Assembly (NCBI GenBank): GCA_044226205.1
Contig: JBGAHL010000019.1
Coordinates: forward strand, 1 to 64,000
Origin: M3007 sp044226205
GTDB taxonomy: Bacteria; Bacteroidota; Bacteroidia; Chitinophagales; Saprospiraceae
Reading direction: 5' to 3'
Length of the DNA stretch: 64,000 nt
Every line of letters starts with the position of its first letter. Position 1 is the first letter of the stretch. Under the pieces are notes generated by a model that was given only the letters and a program-made list of their open reading frames with translations, ran no database searches and was not told the origin of the DNA. The translations under genes were made by a program, and so were the position numbers. Positions 25,479 through 33,317 of this stretch are shown in pieces.

Positions 25479-27695
25479 TTACCAGTTGACCCGTGCCGTC
25501 ACCCAGATATTGCGGCCCGGGGCATTGATCCCCGAGGCGAAATAGCGGTATTGCCGGTCGAGCAGGTTGTCGATGCCGGCCTGCAAAGTCAAGTAACGAC
25601 CAAAACTGTAACTGCCGCGCAGGTTGAATGTCGCCCAGGCGGGCATGCCGTCGGCGGGTGCGTACTGCTGGTTGTCTTCGCCGGTGAGGTTGTAGTCGGC
25701 GATGTCTTTTTTGCCGTTGAAAAGACAAAAGCCTTCGGCCGTGGCGCGCGTCGTGTGCCAGCGGAGGCCAACGCGGCCGTACATCGGCGGAATGTGATCC
25801 AGCGGTTGTTCGGCTTCCAGGTCGGATTTTTGAATACGACCGTGGGTATAGCCGACGGATGCATATACCGCGAGGGCGTCCAGCGCGTCGGCTTCAAGGG
25901 TGCTGCTGATGCCCCAGAGCCGCGCTTCACGTTTGTTCTGGCTGGCCAGTACGCGGCTGGGCACGCCGTCGTAGTCGACGGAGTCCTGACCGTTGAACTG
26001 GAACACGTCGGTGACGATGGCGTCGCGGAACAGGGTGCCCCACACCACGTTTTCCCAGCGCAGGCGGTCGGTGATGCGGCCTGTCAGCGAGAGTTCGGCG
26101 TTGAACGTTTTTTCAGGCTTGAGGTCCGGGTTGGGCACGACCACACTGCCTTTTTGCGAATCGAAAATCTTGGTCATATCGTCGACGTTGGGCACGCGGA
26201 AGCCCGAGGAGAGGTTGAGCGCCACGCGCAGCGGCCGGGTCGGGCCGTACACGATGCCGAGGCTGCCCGAGATCGTGGGCGTGCTTTGCTCGGCGGTGCT
26301 GAACGGGAGCGGATAGAATTCGCGACTCGTGAATTTCGATTCGAGGCTCGTGTAGCCGGCGCGCAGACCTTCGCTGAACTGCCATTCGGTATTTGCCGAG
26401 GGCTGCCACTGGTGCGTGGCGTACGCGGCGATGGAAAGCACGGTGCTGCCGCCGTCGGGGTAGCGCGTGCTTTGGGTGGTAATTTCGCCGGTGCCCACAT
26501 TGACGCGGCGAGCGACCGAGGTGACGTCGTTGTACTGGCCATCGATGCCGATGTTGAGGCTTTGGCTGCCCCATTGTTTGTTGGCATTGACGATCAGGCC
26601 GTACACTTTCACGTTTTCTTCGCGTTCGGTGCGGCGCGAAGCGCCGAAATTGCGGTTATAGCGGCTTTCATCGATGTCCTGCCAGCTGATCGTGGCATCC
26701 AGTCCGTCGAACCAGCCCAGGTCGTCGACCCGAAGGGTGTAAGCGGCCATGAGGCGTTTTTGCGGGCCGTAGTACCACTCGGCCGAAGCGAGTCCGCCGT
26801 TGGCGCCGGGGTCGGTCAGGCGGTCGTAGCGCGGTATGTTCGAAGAGTTGCTGTACTGGATATTGAGCAGGTGGCTGGTGCGCATGCCGGGTTTCCAGAG
26901 GAATTTTTGCACAAGGTCGTATTGGCTGAAACCCGTGTAGCGTTGCACCAGCGGGTCGCTGTTTTTGACCAGCGAATCGACGCCGTTGATGCGGTCTACG
27001 TAGTAGGGGCGTTCGCCGAATGCGCCGTCGGGGCCTTCTTTGCCGCCCATTTTCAGGTCGCCGAAATCGCTGTACGTGAACGAGGTGAGCGAGCCGAAAT
27101 GCTGGCCTGCGAGGCTGACGTCGACGTGACCGGTTTTTTCCTCGTTCACCGTGCCGTAGCGGGCAAACGCGGAGCCCGTGCTGCGGAAGTTTTCACCTTC
27201 GTTGGCCAGCAGCGGGTTTTTGGTGTAAAAACACAGAGCGCCGCCAAGTGCGTCGGAGCCGTACACCGTGGATGCGGGCCCGAACAGAATTTCGGCGCGC
27301 TCGAACGAAGCATTGTCGAGGGTGATCACATTTTGCAAGTGGCCCGCGCGGTAGATGGCGTTGTTCATGCGAATCCCGTCGACCACCAGCAGCACGCGGC
27401 TGGCTTCAAAACCGCGCAGCACGGGGCTGCCCCCGCCTTGCTGGCTTTTTTGTACAAAAACGGCTCCGCTCTGGATGAGCAGATCGGCGGTGCTCTGGGC
27501 GTTCATCTGGGCGATCAGTTTCTGATCGAGCACGACAACCTGCTGCGCTACGGCCTCGCGGTTTTCGCGGGAGCGGTTGGCGGAAATAACGGTTTCACGC
27601 AACGGGACGGCCTGAAGTGTGGTATCGGTGGTCTGGGCGCCGAGCTGAAATGCAATGGCGAAGCCCAGGCCAAGGGTGATGGCTAGCTTTTTCAT
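25479..27695 (-). CDS. TonB-dependent receptor, hemin/hemoglobin type
   Basis: 738 residues. Signal peptide (LGLGFAIAFQLGAQ), plug domain (QSTADLLIQSGAVFVQKS, GSPVLRGFEASRVLLVVDGI, PASTVYGSDALGG) and a 22-strand-type barrel ending in the aromatic VTARVNW. Barrel segments YSNSSNIPRYDRLTD and AEWYYGPQKRLM are typical of the hemoglobin/hemin receptor branch. It takes up heme or a similar ligand across the outer membrane using TonB energy. The upstream gene 46 bp away is probably co-transcribed. A lipoprotein hemoglobin is encoded just across the divergent promoter region, which supports a heme role. Confidence 0.88.
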   Translation of the reverse strand: MKKLAITLGLGFAIAFQLGAQTTDTTLQAVPLRETVISANRSRENREAVAQQVVVLDQKLIAQMNAQSTADLLIQSGAVFVQKSQQGGGSPVLRGFEASRVLLVVDGIRMNNAIYRAGHLQNVITLDNASFERAEILFGPASTVYGSDALGGALCFYTKNPLLANEGENFRSTGSAFARYGTVNEEKTGHVDVSLAGQHFGSLTSFTYSDFGDLKMGGKEGPDGAFGERPYYVDRINGVDSLVKNSDPLVQRYTGFSQYDLVQKFLWKPGMRTSHLLNIQYSNSSNIPRYDRLTDPGANGGLASAEWYYGPQKRLMAAYTLRVDDLGWFDGLDATISWQDIDESRYNRNFGASRRTEREENVKVYGLIVNANKQWGSQSLNIGIDGQYNDVTSVARRVNVGTGEITTQSTRYPDGGSTVLSIAAYATHQWQPSANTEWQFSEGLRAGYTSLESKFTSREFYPLPFSTAEQSTPTISGSLGIVYGPTRPLRVALNLSSGFRVPNVDDMTKIFDSQKGSVVVPNPDLKPEKTFNAELSLTGRITDRLRWENVVWGTLFRDAIVTDVFQFNGQDSVDYDGVPSRVLASQNKREARLWGISSTLEADALDALAVYASVGYTHGRIQKSDLEAEQPLDHIPPMYGRVGLRWHTTRATAEGFCLFNGKKDIADYNLTGEDNQQYAPADGMPAWATFNLRGSYSFGRYLTLQAGIDNLLDRQYRYFASGINAPGRNIWVTARVNW

Positions 27696-27741
27696 GAATT
27701 AAGTCAGTTGATAATGAAAGAAAAACGGCCTTTTCGGGGCT

Positions 27742-28281
27742 TCAACCAACTTGTGTTTCGGGCGGGGGACTGAAATGCCGCGGCACAGCGGATGCGACGG
27801 GCGCCTGGTAATCAAAAATTTCCACCCGGGTTTCGACAGGTACTTCCGCAAGCAAGGGCATGCCGGGCGGTGCGAGAAAAACCGTGTCGGTCCAGCGGGC
27901 CCACCAGGTTTGTGCAGGCAGGGGCTGGCGGTCGGGGCTGGCATCGTGGATCAAAAGGCAATGCAGGGTTGCCAGCAGGTCTTGTTCCCGGCTGTCGTGC
28001 AAGGCCATGATGTCGATGGAATCACCTTTCGGCGTCGCGCTATGGATGTCGTACAGTTTACCCTCGTACACGATTTCCTTCTCTTCTACCAAAAAACGCT
28101 CGTAGTCGGCCTGACTCAACGTAAACCGGGTGAGCCGGGGCGCATTCGAGCGCAGCGCGATCTGCATCTCCTGACGAACTTCCATCTGGGCGACATGCCA
28201 GCCAGCCTGCCAGCCGATGCTTTGAAAAAGCAGCAGCGATAGCAGACACGCGGTGGTCAGCGTCCGGGTCAGGCGGTTCAT
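27742..28281 (-). CDS. uncharacterised secreted or membrane-anchored protein next to TonB receptor
   Basis: 179 residues. An N-terminal hydrophobic segment (TACLLSLLLFQSIGWQAGW) could be a signal peptide or anchor. The mature part has a segment LTRFTLSQADYERFLVEEKEIVYEGKLYDI and ends in a Pro-rich tail (PRHFSPPPETQ). Similar small proteins often precede TonB receptors in Bacteroidota; no function is established. It is the first gene of the two-gene receptor unit. His and Glu residues near the middle could bind metal or heme, but no defined motif is present. Confidence 0.65.
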   Translation of the reverse strand: MNRLTRTLTTACLLSLLLFQSIGWQAGWHVAQMEVRQEMQIALRSNAPRLTRFTLSQADYERFLVEEKEIVYEGKLYDIHSATPKGDSIDIMALHDSREQDLLATLHCLLIHDASPDRQPLPAQTWWARWTDTVFLAPPGMPLLAEVPVETRVEIFDYQAPVASAVPRHFSPPPETQVG

Positions 28282-28375
28282 GCGGGCAAAGAACGATACT
28301 TTAATTCATTTTCTGCTGTGCTGAAATCCAAACTGCTCCTGTACTCGTAAGTAGGGTGAACGAACCTTTTTGGCA

Positions 28376-28870
28376 ATGAAAAATAGCACCCGCCTTTCCT
28401 TGTTGCTGCTTTCGCTGGCCTGTTTTTGTGGCTGGCTGACCCTGCGCCGGCCGTATTCTCCGACCGACGATCTCGAGCAGGTTTGCTACACGGCGTTCAC
28501 TGTGCATGCGCCGGGCCCCGAAGCCGGTTTGGCGCTTGCCCGGGCCGCCAGAGAATGGCCGGGTGTGCGCGCTACGACTTACAATGCTTCGTCCGATCTG
28601 CTTGTCGCTATTCACACTGATGAAACAAGCCCTGATCTGCTGCGTGAAAAGTTGCAGGAACTATCGTCGCGACCGCTGAGTCCAAAGACATTTTCCGCGC
28701 CTGCCGGTCCCGGCTGCCCGGTGCCGCATGAAACGCTGGCTGCCCTTCCCGGCATTTTCCTGGGGCTGGGCATCGGTTTCATTTGCTTGCTGGGGGCCAT
28801 AGAATGGCGCCGCAAGGGCCGAAAACTGAACATCACGTCATTTCACCAAACCAATCCTTCTTCGCTATGA
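28376..28870 (+). CDS. membrane protein with HMA-like fold lacking CXXC
   Basis: 164 residues. An N-terminal hydrophobic helix (LSLLLLSLACFCGWLTL) and a C-terminal one (LPGIFLGLGIGFICLLGAIEW) flank a small domain at ~38-100 whose predicted order, strand (VCYTAFTVHA), helix (AGLALARAAREWPGV), strands (RATTYNASSDLLVAIHT), helix (PDLLREKLQEL), is that of heavy-metal-associated domains. The metal-binding CXXC is absent. Its stop overlaps the start of the lipoprotein hemoglobin gene (ATGA), so the two are translationally coupled. Start ATG at 28376. Confidence 0.65.
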   Translation: MKNSTRLSLLLLSLACFCGWLTLRRPYSPTDDLEQVCYTAFTVHAPGPEAGLALARAAREWPGVRATTYNASSDLLVAIHTDETSPDLLREKLQELSSRPLSPKTFSAPAGPGCPVPHETLAALPGIFLGLGIGFICLLGAIEWRRKGRKLNITSFHQTNPSSL

Positions 28871-29337
28871 CTTATTTCTCTCGTTTCCTGCTGACGGGCT
28901 TGCTGCTCGCTTCTTTTTTGCTGGGTTCCTGCGGTAAAGACGACGCGCCGCCGCCGCCCGTTCCCGAACCCACCCTGTACGAACGCCTCGGCGGTGTTGG
29001 CGCTATTTCGGCTGTGGTCGATCAGTTTTTGGCCAATGTTGTGGCCGACAACCGCATCAACGGCCGCTTTGCAGCCACCGTGGCCGACCCTTACCGCACC
29101 CGCCTGCTGCGCAACAACCTCATCGATCAGATCTGCGCCGGCTCGGGCGGCCCCTGCCAGTATAAAGGCAAAACCATGCTCGAGGCGCACACCGGCATGA
29201 ATATTACCGAGGCGGAATTCAATGCCCTGGTAGAAGACCTCGTGGCGGCCCTCGACCAGTTCAGCGTGCCCGAGCAGGAGAAAAACGAACTGCTCGCCGT
29301 GCTCGGCCCCATGCAGCCCGACGTCGTTGGGCACTGA
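28867..29337 (+). CDS. group I truncated hemoglobin, predicted lipoprotein
   Basis: 156 residues. A lipoprotein signal ends in LLGSCG, and a Pro-rich spacer follows. The globin part has the group I pattern YERLGGVGAISAVVDQFLANV, RINGRFA, and the proximal His in LEAHTGMNI. A short Cys-containing insert (CAGSGGPCQY) lies before the proximal region. Membrane attachment of such a globin suggests a periplasmic or surface heme, oxygen or NO role. It is coupled to the HMA-like gene by ATGA overlap and is divergent from the hemin receptor unit. A strong terminator follows at 29368. Confidence 0.9.
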   Translation: MTYFSRFLLTGLLLASFLLGSCGKDDAPPPPVPEPTLYERLGGVGAISAVVDQFLANVVADNRINGRFAATVADPYRTRLLRNNLIDQICAGSGGPCQYKGKTMLEAHTGMNITEAEFNALVEDLVAALDQFSVPEQEKNELLAVLGPMQPDVVGH

Positions 29338-29367
29338 CGACAAACACCCTGATTTTGGCTACTTGTG

Positions 29368-29398
29368 GCGGCGTCCGTTTACGGGCGCCGCTTTTTTT
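29368..29398 (+). terminator. rho-independent terminator after lipoprotein hemoglobin
   Basis: Arms gcggcgtccgt and acgggcgccgc (one mismatch) with a two-base loop, followed by seven T. Confidence 0.9.
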
Positions 29399-29454
29399 GG
29401 CATTGACATAACTTTATGCCTCGTTTTTCAGTTTTTAGCCGCAAAAATTAGAAC

Positions 29455-30372
29455 ATGACTAAAGTGTGGTATTGGCTGCTGCTGCCGGCTTTGTTGCTGG
29501 CCGGTTGCCACACGGCGCAAAAAGCCGTTTACACCCCCGAACAACTGGTTCCTTCCCAAAAAGCCCTGCTCTGGAAAATTTCCGGCAACGGCCTGGACAA
29601 ACCCTCCTGGGTGTACGGAACCATACACATCATCCCCGATGAGGACCTGAATTTTACAAGTGAAATGATCGACGCCCTCGATCATACCAAACGCCTCACC
29701 TTCGAGATCGACATGAAAGAAATGGCCAACCTGGGCACACAAATGACCCTGATGACCAAGGCTTTTATGAATGGCGGTAAAACCCTGAAAGACCTGCTCC
29801 CGGCGGAAGACTACGATTTCGTACGCGGGAGAATGGAGCAATCGGGCATGCCTTCGGGTATGATGGAACGAATGAAACCCATGTTTATCAGCACCATGCT
29901 GGAAGGCGGCGAAGGCAAGGAAAATTCGATGGGCAACAAAAGGATGACCTCGGTTGAAATGGAGCTTTACCGCCTCGCCCGCCGCCGCAAACTGCAAACT
30001 GCCGGCCTCGAAACAACCGCTTACCAACTGTCGATTTTCGACAGCATTCCCTACGAAGTGCAGGCCCGCATGCTTGTGGAGTCGTTGCGCCAGTCGGATA
30101 GCGGCGCCGACCAGTTTGCCCAAATGATCGAATTGTACAAAGCCGGCGACATCAATGCCATGCAAAGCATGATCGCCGACGAATCGCAGGGCGTAAACCA
30201 GTACGAAGAACTGCTCCTCCAGCGCCGCAACCGCAACTGGATCCCGGTGATGAGCCGGATGATGCGCGAAAAACCGACCTTTTTTGCCGTCGGCGCGGGC
30301 CACCTCGGCGGTTCCAACGGCGTGATTGCCTTGTTGAGAAAAGAAGGATACAGGGTGGAAGCCGTGTTGTAA
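29455..30372 (+). CDS. TraB/GumN-family lipoprotein
   Basis: 305 residues. A lipoprotein signal (LLPALLLAGC) precedes the TraB/GumN fold: SWVYGTIHI near the N terminus, the Glu-rich segment RLTFEIDM, and the closing FFAVGAGHLGG with GYRVEAVL at the end. The two G-x-x-H motifs are the conserved, probably metal-binding, feature of this family, whose members are thought to be hydrolases or proteases of unclear substrate. It stands alone between two terminators. Confidence 0.88.
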   Translation: MTKVWYWLLLPALLLAGCHTAQKAVYTPEQLVPSQKALLWKISGNGLDKPSWVYGTIHIIPDEDLNFTSEMIDALDHTKRLTFEIDMKEMANLGTQMTLMTKAFMNGGKTLKDLLPAEDYDFVRGRMEQSGMPSGMMERMKPMFISTMLEGGEGKENSMGNKRMTSVEMELYRLARRRKLQTAGLETTAYQLSIFDSIPYEVQARMLVESLRQSDSGADQFAQMIELYKAGDINAMQSMIADESQGVNQYEELLLQRRNRNWIPVMSRMMREKPTFFAVGAGHLGGSNGVIALLRKEGYRVEAVL

Positions 30373-30396
30373 TCGGGGATATTGACCAAAAAAATG

Positions 30397-30436
30397 AATG
30401 GCGCAAACGGGGCTTATCCCGCTTGCGCCATTTTTT
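30397..30436 (+). terminator. rho-independent terminator after TraB/GumN gene
   Basis: Arms aatggcgcaaacggg and cccgcttgcgccatt (one mismatch) around gcttat, followed by six T. Confidence 0.9.
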
Positions 30437-30452
30437 ATGGTGTTGGTACCTG

Positions 30453-30524
30453 TTTTCACCGCAAAGGCGCGAAAACGCCAAGAAATTCGCGAGCCCCTGA
30501 CGTCTTCGCGCTTTTGCGGTAAAA
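30453..30524. repeat. palindromic repeat of the ttcaccgc...gcggtgaa family
   Basis: Left arm ttttcaccgcaaaggcgcg, right arm cgcgcttttgcggtaaaa, with spacer caagaaattcgcgagcc. Diverged relative of the copies at 6643, 9664 and 47028. Confidence 0.8.
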
Positions 30525-30543
30525 TATTGTACGGGGGCCCGGC

Positions 30544-32679
30544 TTACCGTTTGCCGGCCAGGGCATCCATCCGAATCATGTCCTGCATGATGCGGAGGGT
30601 TTCGTACAACTGGATGTCCTTGCGGCGGTCCTTGATCCAGTCTTCGTTGCGTGCGATGCGGCTGGTGTCGCTTTGGATCTGGGGCAGGTCGGCGGCCAGG
30701 TTTTCCACGACAAAGCCGTCGATGGGTTTGAAAATATTTTCAAAACGCTCGCTTTCCTTCTTTTGGCGCTGCTCCCAAAGGCGGTATTTCTCGGCCTGGA
30801 GCGGGTAGATACTCTGGTCGTCCATTTTGCGCAGACGGGATGCGTTTTCGTTGATCAGTTTGAATGTTGGATCATCTTTTACGCGGTTGTCGCTGGCCAT
30901 GCGCAGTTGGGGCAGGTCGGCGATATGGTAGGCGTTTTGACCGAATGCGACCGGGTCGATGGTATTGGCCTGGAGCGGGTAGTCGTTTTCGCGTTCGCCG
31001 TTGTCGAGCAGGTTGTAGAAGTCGGGCAACACGATGTCGGGCGTCACGCCGTCGAGCTGGGTGGTTTTACCCGTGATGCGGTAAAATTTCTGCACCGTGA
31101 TCTTCATCTGGCCCAGCGGTTTTACGGAGTTGTCGCCCGTGGCGTTGTCGAGGTCGAAGAAACGCTGAACAGTGCCTTTGCCGTAGGTGCGGGTGGCGCC
31201 GACGATGAGGGCGCGGCCGTAGTCCTGCATGGCGGCTGCCAGAATCTCGGAAGCGGAAGCGCTGTATCCATTAACCATGACGATGAGCGGCCCGCCATAC
31301 TGGACGCGCGGGTCGTAGTCTTCCATGATTTCGGGGTTTTTGGTGCGGCTTTTTACCTGGACGATGGGGCCTTGTTCGATGAAAAGGCCCGACATCTGCA
31401 CGACGTCGCGGAGCGAGCCGCCGCCGTTGTTGCGCAGGTCGAGGATGACGCCCTTGACGTTTTCGCCCTTGAGTTTTTCAATTTCCTTGGCCACGTCCTG
31501 CGCGCAGGAGGTGAGGCCCTGGGGCGTGAAATCGGCGTAGAATTTCGGCAGGTAGATGTAGCCGACCTTGTCGCCGGGCGTCTGGGTGCTGCTCAGGATC
31601 AGCGATTTGGCGAAGCCGTCTTCCATGATGACCACATCGCGGGTGAGCGTGACGTCTTTCACGCTGCCGTCGGGTTTCTGGATGGTCAAAACGACGCGGG
31701 TGCCTTTCGGGCCGCGAATTTTGGACACCACGTCGTCGATATCGAGGCCCATCACGTCCATGGGTTCGGCGCCTTCCTGGCCAACCTTGAGCACCACGTC
31801 CTTGGGTTGCAGGTTGCCGTCTTTCCAGGCGGGGCCGCCGGGCACGATTTCGGTCACGGAAGTTTTTTCGCCGTCGCTTTGCAGGCGGGCGCCGATGCCT
31901 TCGAGTTTGCCCGACATCTGGATGTCGAAGTTTTCTTTCTCTTTCGGTGAAAAATAGCCGGTGTGCGGATCAAAAACGTTGGTCACGGCATTGAGATAAA
32001 TCTCCATGCGGCGATCGCGGTCCATTTTTTCCATGCGCTTGAACCACTTGTCGTACACATCGAGCACTTTTTTGCGGCTTTCGGCTTCGAGGGTTTCAAA
32101 GGATTTTTTCTCGCCGGTGTAGGCGGGTTTTTCCTGCTTTTCCTGTTCGTCGTTGATGCGGTTGAGCACCTCGTACTTCATCCAGGCTTCCCAGCGCTGG
32201 CGCAATTCGGCGTCGTTTTTGGCCCAGGAGAGTTTTTTGCCGTCGGCTTCAAGGGTCTGGTTGGTCGTAAAATCGAGCGGTTTGGACAGGATATCGCGAT
32301 ACCAGCCCTGGGTTTTGGTCAGCGATTGATCGAGCAGTTGGGTCGACAGGTTGAAAAACTCGAAAGTGCCGTTTTGGAGCTGGTTGTCGAGTTGTTGTTT
32401 GAACGGATTGAGCTGATCGATGTCGCCCTGGGTAAAAAAGCGTTTGCCTCCGTCGATGTTTTTCAGATACAGGTCGTACACCTGGGTGGAAAAATCATCG
32501 TCGATGGCTTTGGGCTGGAAGTGCATACGGTCCAGTCCGCCCAAAATGGTACGGGCCAGTGCCGCTTCCTTTTGAGGGTTGGGGTCGCCGCCGCCAAACG
32601 GATGGAAACGGTTGACTACGAAGGCGATCCCGATTATCCCGACAAAGGAGAAAAATATCAGGGACGGTTTGAGTTTCAT
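30544..32679 (-). CDS. prc: carboxy-terminal processing protease (tail-specific protease, S41)
   Basis: 711 residues. It cleaves proteins at their C-terminal tail in the periplasm. An N-terminal membrane anchor or signal (LIFFSFVGIIGIAFVV), a long helical Prc-specific N-terminal region, a PDZ domain (GIGARLQSD, IVPGGPAWKDGNLQPKDVVLKVG) and the S41 core follow. The catalytic Ser is in NGYSASASEI and the Lys in YGKGTVQ; LDLRNNGGGSL precedes them. A DUF3340-like C-terminal domain closes the protein. Start at ATG 32679; the frame continues 60 bp upstream without Prc-like sequence. Confidence 0.93.
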   Translation of the reverse strand: MKLKPSLIFFSFVGIIGIAFVVNRFHPFGGGDPNPQKEAALARTILGGLDRMHFQPKAIDDDFSTQVYDLYLKNIDGGKRFFTQGDIDQLNPFKQQLDNQLQNGTFEFFNLSTQLLDQSLTKTQGWYRDILSKPLDFTTNQTLEADGKKLSWAKNDAELRQRWEAWMKYEVLNRINDEQEKQEKPAYTGEKKSFETLEAESRKKVLDVYDKWFKRMEKMDRDRRMEIYLNAVTNVFDPHTGYFSPKEKENFDIQMSGKLEGIGARLQSDGEKTSVTEIVPGGPAWKDGNLQPKDVVLKVGQEGAEPMDVMGLDIDDVVSKIRGPKGTRVVLTIQKPDGSVKDVTLTRDVVIMEDGFAKSLILSSTQTPGDKVGYIYLPKFYADFTPQGLTSCAQDVAKEIEKLKGENVKGVILDLRNNGGGSLRDVVQMSGLFIEQGPIVQVKSRTKNPEIMEDYDPRVQYGGPLIVMVNGYSASASEILAAAMQDYGRALIVGATRTYGKGTVQRFFDLDNATGDNSVKPLGQMKITVQKFYRITGKTTQLDGVTPDIVLPDFYNLLDNGERENDYPLQANTIDPVAFGQNAYHIADLPQLRMASDNRVKDDPTFKLINENASRLRKMDDQSIYPLQAEKYRLWEQRQKKESERFENIFKPIDGFVVENLAADLPQIQSDTSRIARNEDWIKDRRKDIQLYETLRIMQDMIRMDALAGKR

Positions 32680-33317
32680 GTCCGGAGAGTGTGTTTGATC
32701 AAAATCAGGCTGGCCAAATAGCCGGGAAAAATACTGCATCGCAAATCGAATGATTGATGAAGAACAAAAATTTCAGGTACAGGGTTGGGCGTCTGCCGGT
32801 CAAATCGGGTGTTCGGGGCCTTTTCTTTGGCTGGCCTTCCCGCTCGGGCATTTTCCAAACGCAAGAATCTGCTCTTTGTGACGAAAGTACAGCCATTTTT
32901 CTACAAACGACCCACACCGGACGGCTGATCGAAGGTTTGGGGCTTCAGAGCGTGAAAGTTTAGTTAAAAATAATGTTGACCAACCGGATTGCCGATCGGG
33001 GCTTGTCGGCGGCCCGACCGATTGTCCCGATGATGCGTATCGTGGCGGGTTAAAAAATCCGCTTTCTTTTCAAGTCGACCATTTTTGGCAGTATTCTTGC
33101 CGTACCATTGTTCAAACCGCCCACTTGTTGTTACTTTCGGCTAACTGGCCGTTTCAATTCTAATACACACTTACACCAAACGGGGAAGGCGCTTCGGGCG
33201 CCTTTCCCGCTTCTTTTACAGGCGAAGGACGGCGGCGGGCGACCTGTTGTCGGCGCAACCCGATTTTTACCTGTAAAATTGCATCCTGATTTTTACCAAC
33301 CCTCCCCTCCCAAAAGC
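32680..33317. other. 638-bp gene-free region upstream of prc and the Wzz-like gene
   Basis: It separates two divergent genes and should hold both promoters. A possible box (tcgatttg) for prc lies near 32745 on the minus strand, and a weak box (taccattg) for the plus-strand gene lies at 33103. The only clear structure is the hairpin at 33181-33209. Short open frames here have no coding character. Confidence 0.5.
33181..33209 (+). promoter_or_regulatory. GC-rich hairpin in leader of Wzz/BY-kinase-like gene
   Basis: A 12-bp stem (cggggaaggcgc with gcgcctttcccg) closes on ttcgg. It is followed by gcttctttta, not a good T tract. It lies 109 bp before the ATG at 33318 and could act as an attenuator or RNA-stabilising structure. 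Confidence 0.5.

Noticed and set aside
25551..27686. 711-codon open frame on the plus strand
   Set aside because: It is the antisense shadow of the TonB receptor gene, a common artefact in GC-rich DNA.
32754..32963. 69-codon open frame upstream of prc
   Set aside because: Low-complexity basic peptide with no homology clue, lying in the divergent promoter region.
33108..33317. N-terminal extension of the Wzz-like protein
   Set aside because: The extension crosses a strong hairpin and has no membrane-protein character; ATG 33318 opens on the family start.
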